From Mycobacterium colombiense (GTDB lineage: Bacteria; Actinomycetota; Actinomycetes; Mycobacteriales; Mycobacteriaceae): a stretch of 64,000 nt of DNA. The notes below the pieces were generated by a model that ran no database searches, was not told the DNA's origin, and saw only the letters and a list, made by a program, of their open reading frames with translations. The stretch lies in contig NZ_QMEU01000009.1 in the NCBI RefSeq assembly GCF_003284975.1, positions 1-64,000 on the forward strand, in the 5' to 3' direction. Numbering within the stretch: position 1 is the first letter of the stretch; each line of letters begins with the position of its first letter. Positions 59,090-64,000 of this stretch are shown here, in pieces. The position numbers and the translations under genes are program-made.

Positions 59090-60820
59090 TCAGGCGCTGA
59101 AGACGATATCGGTTCTGTTCTCCGTCGGGACACTCTGGCAAGCAACGGTTTTCGGTGTCAAAGACCCGAGAAAAGTCGAGAGAGGCGGAATTTCGTCGGC
59201 GGCGCATTCGACGCTGATCACCGACGGCCCGTCGACCTCTAACGCCGAATGTATGGCGGCGCTCAAACCGTCGACGTCGTCGACGTCGACCGATGGAAGG
59301 TCCGGAAACATCGCGGCGAGACCGGCTCCGAGCCGACTCGTTGTGAAGGTGTTGTGACTATGCCGATTCCCGTAGAACAACTTTTCGCTCATTGCGCACA
59401 TGGCGTGGGCGTTGTTGTTGAATAAGACGAACGTCACCGGTAGCCGGTATTGCACAGCGGTATGCACCTCCATGCCGTGTGTGAAGAAGGCGCCGTCCCC
59501 CGCTATCACCACGACGCGCTCGTGTCGCGGCCCGAATCTTCTACGGCCGAAGGCCATTCCGATACCGGCGCCAAAGCTGTAGCCCATGCCGGGGGCGACC
59601 GCGAACCGGCCCCCGCGGCGAACCGGCAGATAATGGACGGCCGCCGCGCCGCTATTGCCGACGTCGACGACAACATCGACCCCATCGGGCAACACGCGGT
59701 CGAGCATGCTCATCGCGTCGCGATAGCGCACCCCGGGACCGTCGAAGATCGGCATATTCACCTCGCTGCTCGACACGGCGTCGGGAACTCGAATTCCGGT
59801 CGGCCGCTCGCGCCCGGTCAGCGCGCTCGTCAGCATATGCAGCGATGCCTGCAGATCGTCGGTGTGGACGTGGGTGCAGGCGACGTATGGCGGTACCGAT
59901 CCGATTGAGATGGTGGGCACCGCGGCCAGCGCATCGTCCAAACCTGCGCGCGCTGTCATAGGCAACCGGGTGCCCACCACCAGGCACAACGCGCTGCCGG
60001 CCACCGCTTTCGCCACACCCGGGTGGCCCATGACACCGGTGACGCCAAGCGCCGAAGACAACCCGAAACCCGGTGTGCCGGCGGCATCCTTGGCGTGCGG
60101 CACGCACGCCACCCGGGCGCGGAGCACCGCCCGCAACGACGCCAGTTCGGCTCGCGCATCGTCACGAACCACCTGTTCACCGGCGATGATCGTCACCGGC
60201 CCCGTCACCCGGCGCAGCATTTGCACGATCGGACGCGGATCACCGATGTCCCGTGGACTATCAATTCCGCGCTCGGGCATAAGGCCGTGGATGCACACGT
60301 CAGATTGCTGAACGTCTTTGGGCAGCAACAACACCGCAGGCCCGCCCGTTCGCGCCGCCGCCACGGCGGCGGGCAGCGCCGAGGCGATGTCCGCGGGGGC
60401 CCGCACCCGTCGGCAGAACACCGACACCTCGGAGAACAGCGCCTCGGCATTCAGTGAACCGTTGCGGCCGCTCGTGTCCTGAAAGCTGCCGCGACCATCC
60501 ATCGCGGTTGCCGGCTGACCCACCAACGCCAACAGCGGCGTGCGGCTGGTCGACGATTCCTCGAGGCAGGCAACAAGGTTCAGCGCGCCCACGCCGGACG
60601 CCGCCACCACGCCTAAGCCACCGCCACTGCGCCTATAACCGTCGGCCATCGCCGCGGCCGAGAATTCGTGTTTGGCCAACACCGCGCCGATGTCCGAGTG
60701 TGAGAATGCGGCGTCGTACAGGTCTTCGATGTTGCCGCCGTCGACGCCGAATATGTAGTCGACTCCGATTGACGCGAGATACCCGACGATGTGGTCGACC
60801 ACCCGGTGGCTGTGAGACAT
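59090..60820 (-). CDS. Thiamine-diphosphate enzyme, acetolactate-synthase-like
   Basis: 576 residues from the ATG at 60820, with AGGGG eight bases upstream. Three-domain ThDP fold: the N-terminal Pyr domain has the catalytic glutamate in KHEFSA (E52), and the C-terminal PP domain has the ThDP/metal motif AGDGAFF (441-443) to LFNNNAH (468-470). Such enzymes make or cleave bonds next to a keto group (acetolactate synthase, benzoylformate or sulfopyruvate decarboxylases). It diverges from housekeeping IlvB and has no small-subunit partner here. It lies 480 bp upstream of the mbtH operon on the same strand. It may supply an unusual building block; the substrate is unknown. Confidence 0.82.
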   Translation of the reverse strand: MSHSHRVVDHIVGYLASIGVDYIFGVDGGNIEDLYDAAFSHSDIGAVLAKHEFSAAAMADGYRRSGGGLGVVAASGVGALNLVACLEESSTSRTPLLALVGQPATAMDGRGSFQDTSGRNGSLNAEALFSEVSVFCRRVRAPADIASALPAAVAAARTGGPAVLLLPKDVQQSDVCIHGLMPERGIDSPRDIGDPRPIVQMLRRVTGPVTIIAGEQVVRDDARAELASLRAVLRARVACVPHAKDAAGTPGFGLSSALGVTGVMGHPGVAKAVAGSALCLVVGTRLPMTARAGLDDALAAVPTISIGSVPPYVACTHVHTDDLQASLHMLTSALTGRERPTGIRVPDAVSSSEVNMPIFDGPGVRYRDAMSMLDRVLPDGVDVVVDVGNSGAAAVHYLPVRRGGRFAVAPGMGYSFGAGIGMAFGRRRFGPRHERVVVIAGDGAFFTHGMEVHTAVQYRLPVTFVLFNNNAHAMCAMSEKLFYGNRHSHNTFTTSRLGAGLAAMFPDLPSVDVDDVDGLSAAIHSALEVDGPSVISVECAADEIPPLSTFLGSLTPKTVACQSVPTENRTDIVFSA

Positions 60821-61221
60821 GATTTCAACCCCTGGAAACGGTGTAAGTATGTTGCGTGCCCGCTCCAGCCCGGTGGAGAATTTGAGCTTATGTTTGCTCG
60901 AACAGCCCTCATGAACCGATTGATTCGACTCAAGTGGTACGCGCGCACAGATCGAGTGGTAATCCGGCAGGTAGTACGTGCCGGCTCGCTCGCGGCCGGC
61001 TTGACCAGCGGTCACAGAGTGCTCGGACCGTCGCCCAGCAGCGGAGAAATGCATTGCCTGCGCCGAGCCTAACGCGTGCAGCACTCGCGCTATCCGCTTG
61101 CGCGGGAGGGTCTTTCGGATTGCGAACGACGCGGGCCGGTGCCTGAGACCGGGGCGAACCACCCAGCAGCCGCGGGGCTGGCTACCGGTGGCACGATCCG
61201 AACGTCCGAACTGCATGTTGG
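60821..61221. other. Intergenic region between the LAL regulator and the TPP enzyme
   Basis: 401 bp without a supportable gene. The AT content is raised at 60840-60960, just upstream of the TPP-enzyme gene, where its promoter probably lies. An imperfect hairpin near 61085-61113 (CTCGCGC/GCGCGGGAG) could end the regulator transcript. The block shared by the PKS and mbtH operons is not present here. Confidence 0.5.
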
Positions 61222-63861
61222 TCAAGACGCGTCTCGGCTCATGAGACGGATGAGCTCGTCGCGATTGTTGATGCCCAGTTTGGTGAATAGACGGTACAAA
61301 TGGCCCTCCACCGTGCGTACCGAGATCACCAACCGGTCGGCAATTTGCCGGTTGGACAGGCCGGCCGCGACCAGCAGCACGATCTGACGCTCCCGGCCGC
61401 TGAATGGCAGGGGCCGCGCTGCGGCCTCGAGCGCCGGGGTGCGCACACCGCACTGGCTGGCCAAGGCGTGTGCCCAGGTCGACGATTCGATCTCCTTCCG
61501 ACGGTCGCCTCGGCAGGCATGTTCTCCGGCCGCCTGAGCCGATGCGTCGGCGGCAAACGCCAACGCGCCGAGGTCAGCGAACTGATGCGCCGCGGCATCG
61601 AGGAGATCGCCGTCGTGTCGGGCGAGGCCGCGAGCATGGTCGGCGACCGCCCGCGCCGATGGAGTGTTCAACGTCTCGACAAGTTCCGCCACGCGCGCGG
61701 CCTGCGAACGATCGCCGAAGCGCACAGCGGTATGGCGTGCCCGGATCTCCGCCACGTGCATCCCGGCCGCTCGTGCGATGTCGGCTGCCTGCAGCGCGTG
61801 TGTCTGGGCGGCCGCCGGGTCGCCGTCGGCCGCCCGCTCCCAGGCCCGGGCAAGCTCGAGCTCGGGCAAGAACACCGCAACGTGCGGTCCGTAGGCTTTC
61901 TCCGCACGCTGCAAGGCCGCCGCAGCCGCCGCAGTCTCCCCGCGTGCACCCTCGGCCTGCGCATGCAGCGCGGCCACCACAAGCAGCCAAGGCGACGGAA
62001 AGCCTTGGGACAGTGCGGAGATCGAGCGGTCGAGGGTGGCGCAGGCTGTCGGTAGCTCGCCGCGGGTGACCTGCACGAGCCCGAGCATCGCATCAACCAT
62101 GGCCTCGGCCGCCGGGATGCCGATCGCCATTGCGGCATAGCGCTTGTAGATCCGCTCGGCCGCGGGATAGTCACCGGCGGCAGTCGCGACCATGACCTCG
62201 GCAACTCCGATGGCGAACCGTTGCGATCCGGCTTTGCAGATTGCGGCCGCACGCAGCCCCGCCTCGGCTATTCTGCCGACTTCGGCAAACCGTCCGGCGG
62301 CCATCAACGCACCGCATGTCGCGACCGCCGCCCACACGGTCGCCATAGGTGCGACATCGGACTCGCACAGCCCCGGTCCGAGTTCGATAGTCGTTTGAAC
62401 GTCGCCGCAGAAGAAACCGATGGAAACCTCCAAGGCATTGATCAGATGTATACCCTGCTCGGACGCAACATGCTGTTTCACGTCGCTCAATACCCGCCGC
62501 GCAGTTTCCGCGTCACCGCACCCCCACGCCAAGTTTGCGGCTCGCAGACACCCCCACCGCGCGATCAACCCCTCATCGGCATCATCGACGTCGACGTCGA
62601 GCAGGATGGCTTCCGCTTCCTCGCCGCGTCCCTGCCAACTCACCGCCTCGGCGAGCACCAAAGCGGCCGGCAGGCCACCGCCGCGGTCGACGGCGAACCT
62701 CGCCAGCTCCTCGCCCAGCGCCACATTCGACATCGCCAGCGCGTCGGCGGCCGCCTTGACGGCTATGCCCAGGTCGGGCTCCAGGTCGCTGCGCATCATG
62801 AACTGGGCCAATTGGATCCGGCCCCGCAGGTCGGGCAATTGCGAGCGTCGCCCCGCTGCCCGAAGATGCCGTCGCAGGGTCTTCACCAATAGACCATTGA
62901 TCTGCCGCGAGCGCACCATCCCGGCGTGCCGGGTCGCCGCCTCACCGAGCATGGGATGATTCAGTTGCACCAGGGTGTGGGAGCCGTCGGTCACCAGCTG
63001 GATCAAACCACGGCGCTCCAGGTTTGCCATGGCATCGGCATCGCCGATTTCGCGCAGGATCTCCAGTTCGAGCAACTCGGCGGTGGCCAAGATCTCCACC
63101 ACCTCCAGCTCCGCTGGACTCAGCGATTGCAACCGAAACTCCAACGCATCGTGAAGTTCACGGTCTGCGCGCAACGGGCCCCGAAGTTGCCAACCCTCCT
63201 CGGTGTGAACCAGCGCCCCGCTTTCTCGTCCAGCGGCCAAAAGACCACGTAGCAGCAACAGATTTCCGGCACTGCGCTCGAACAATTCATCAACCAATCC
63301 AGACTCGACCGGACCACCCAGAACCGCACCCGCCAGGAGGGCGGTCTGCTCGCGCGTGAATGGATCGACGTGAATCGTCAGCAACAGCCGTTCTTTCAGC
63401 AACGCGGTCACCGCATCCGAGACCGGCTCACCCGAGCGGATCGTCACGATCAACCGCGCACTGCGGCCGGCCGCGAGCTGATTGACCAAGGTGGCCGACA
63501 ACGGGTCGAGCAACTGCGCGTCGTCGACGACCACCACCAGGTTCTTGTCCTGGCTCAAAGTGTTGTGCGCGGCGGCCAGCATGATCGCCGGTTCATGTCC
63601 CACGCCGAGACTCACCACCCGCGAAAACGCGCCGAGCGGGAGACCGCGGCCCGTTTCAGTGCCTAACGCGAAACGCACCGTACGGCCGGCCGACTCCACC
63701 GTCTTCGCCAGCATGCGGGCCAACGTCGACTTGCCCACCCCGCTGTCGCCGACCAGCGCCACGCCCTGGAACTCGCCGTTGCTGAGCGCCGCAAGCGCAC
63801 GCCGAAACTCGGCGTCGCGCCCCACGATGGGCCATATCGGTTCATTCGGTCGTTGTGTCAC
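61222..63861 (-). CDS. LAL-type LuxR regulator with AAA/STAND ATPase
   Basis: 879 residues. The N-terminal ATPase has Walker A GDSGVGKST (38-46) and a Walker B-like LVVVVDDAQLLD near 90-101. A long helical repeat (TPR-like) middle follows, and the C-terminal LuxR helix-turn-helix includes LSNRQIADRLVISVRTVEGHLYRLF at about 835-859. LAL regulators commonly activate secondary-metabolite clusters in actinobacteria, with the middle region sensing a ligand. At the head of the island on the same strand, it is the likely cluster activator. GTG start at 63861, with GGGAGAT upstream. The remaining bases to 64000 contain no other gene. Confidence 0.88.
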   Translation of the reverse strand: MTQRPNEPIWPIVGRDAEFRRALAALSNGEFQGVALVGDSGVGKSTLARMLAKTVESAGRTVRFALGTETGRGLPLGAFSRVVSLGVGHEPAIMLAAAHNTLSQDKNLVVVVDDAQLLDPLSATLVNQLAAGRSARLIVTIRSGEPVSDAVTALLKERLLLTIHVDPFTREQTALLAGAVLGGPVESGLVDELFERSAGNLLLLRGLLAAGRESGALVHTEEGWQLRGPLRADRELHDALEFRLQSLSPAELEVVEILATAELLELEILREIGDADAMANLERRGLIQLVTDGSHTLVQLNHPMLGEAATRHAGMVRSRQINGLLVKTLRRHLRAAGRRSQLPDLRGRIQLAQFMMRSDLEPDLGIAVKAAADALAMSNVALGEELARFAVDRGGGLPAALVLAEAVSWQGRGEEAEAILLDVDVDDADEGLIARWGCLRAANLAWGCGDAETARRVLSDVKQHVASEQGIHLINALEVSIGFFCGDVQTTIELGPGLCESDVAPMATVWAAVATCGALMAAGRFAEVGRIAEAGLRAAAICKAGSQRFAIGVAEVMVATAAGDYPAAERIYKRYAAMAIGIPAAEAMVDAMLGLVQVTRGELPTACATLDRSISALSQGFPSPWLLVVAALHAQAEGARGETAAAAAALQRAEKAYGPHVAVFLPELELARAWERAADGDPAAAQTHALQAADIARAAGMHVAEIRARHTAVRFGDRSQAARVAELVETLNTPSARAVADHARGLARHDGDLLDAAAHQFADLGALAFAADASAQAAGEHACRGDRRKEIESSTWAHALASQCGVRTPALEAAARPLPFSGRERQIVLLVAAGLSNRQIADRLVISVRTVEGHLYRLFTKLGINNRDELIRLMSRDAS

Positions 63862-64000
63862 GATCTCCCACTCCCACCGAAAACTTCCGGCAAAGCCGAC
63901 CAGTACCGGTGCGCTTGTCGCCTGCCGCTACATGAAGGCTGTATTCGCTACTGCGAGATAAAGCCTGAAGAAGTCAAGCGAAGCCGAGGTACGGCCCGCG

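Overview
The window reads as chromosome of a slow-growing Mycobacterium, most likely of the M. avium complex. The evidence is high GC content, mycobacterial gene order (relatives of Rv2117-Rv2122c and Rv2124c-Rv2129c of M. tuberculosis are recognisable in order), a complete mce operon, an MPT64-like secreted protein, a mycobacterial hemophore-like protein and a fatty-acyl-AMP ligase/Mas-type polyketide synthase pair. The species call is an inference from content, not from a database match.

Region 1 (1-5999) is conserved housekeeping DNA: a DUF503 protein, tRNA m1A58 methyltransferase TrmI, a RecB-like iron-sulfur nuclease, a flavin disulfide oxidoreductase, a DUF4126 membrane protein, HisG and HisE, then a TetR regulator. 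Region 2 (6000-16833) is a mce lipid-import operon transcribed away from the TetR gene: two YrbE permeases, MceA-F, a Mce-associated membrane protein and an MPT64-like exported protein, mostly joined by 1-8 bp overlaps. Region 3 (17065-26617) returns to metabolism: MalQ, MetH (preceded by a pseudoknot that closely matches the S-adenosylhomocysteine riboswitch), a PAC2 protein, an AnsP-type amino-acid permease and a short-chain dehydrogenase.

Region 4 (about 26.6-27.8 kb) is a gene-poor junction with two small open frames. Region 5 (27829-63861) is a biosynthetic island, all on the minus strand. One operon is PKS, cytochrome P450, hemophore-like secreted protein, SIP-type flavin reductase, FAAL. 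A second is an MbtH-like protein followed by a single 5946-residue, five-module NRPS with an N-methyltransferase in module 3 and a terminal thioesterase; a DHA2-type exporter lies downstream. A thiamine-diphosphate enzyme and a large LuxR-type (LAL) ATPase regulator close the island. A plausible route is: FAAL activates a fatty acid, the PKS extends it, the NRPS starter condensation domain puts the acyl chain on residue 1, five residues are added (the second predicted Thr, the third N-methylated, the fifth possibly basic), the thioesterase releases the product and the MFS pump exports it.

The PKS and mbtH/NRPS operons share a roughly 170-bp upstream region, suggesting co-regulation. The strongest oddities are a Glu in place of the catalytic His in the module-4 condensation domain, the duplicated promoter region flanking a 20-kb segment, and the metH riboswitch candidate.
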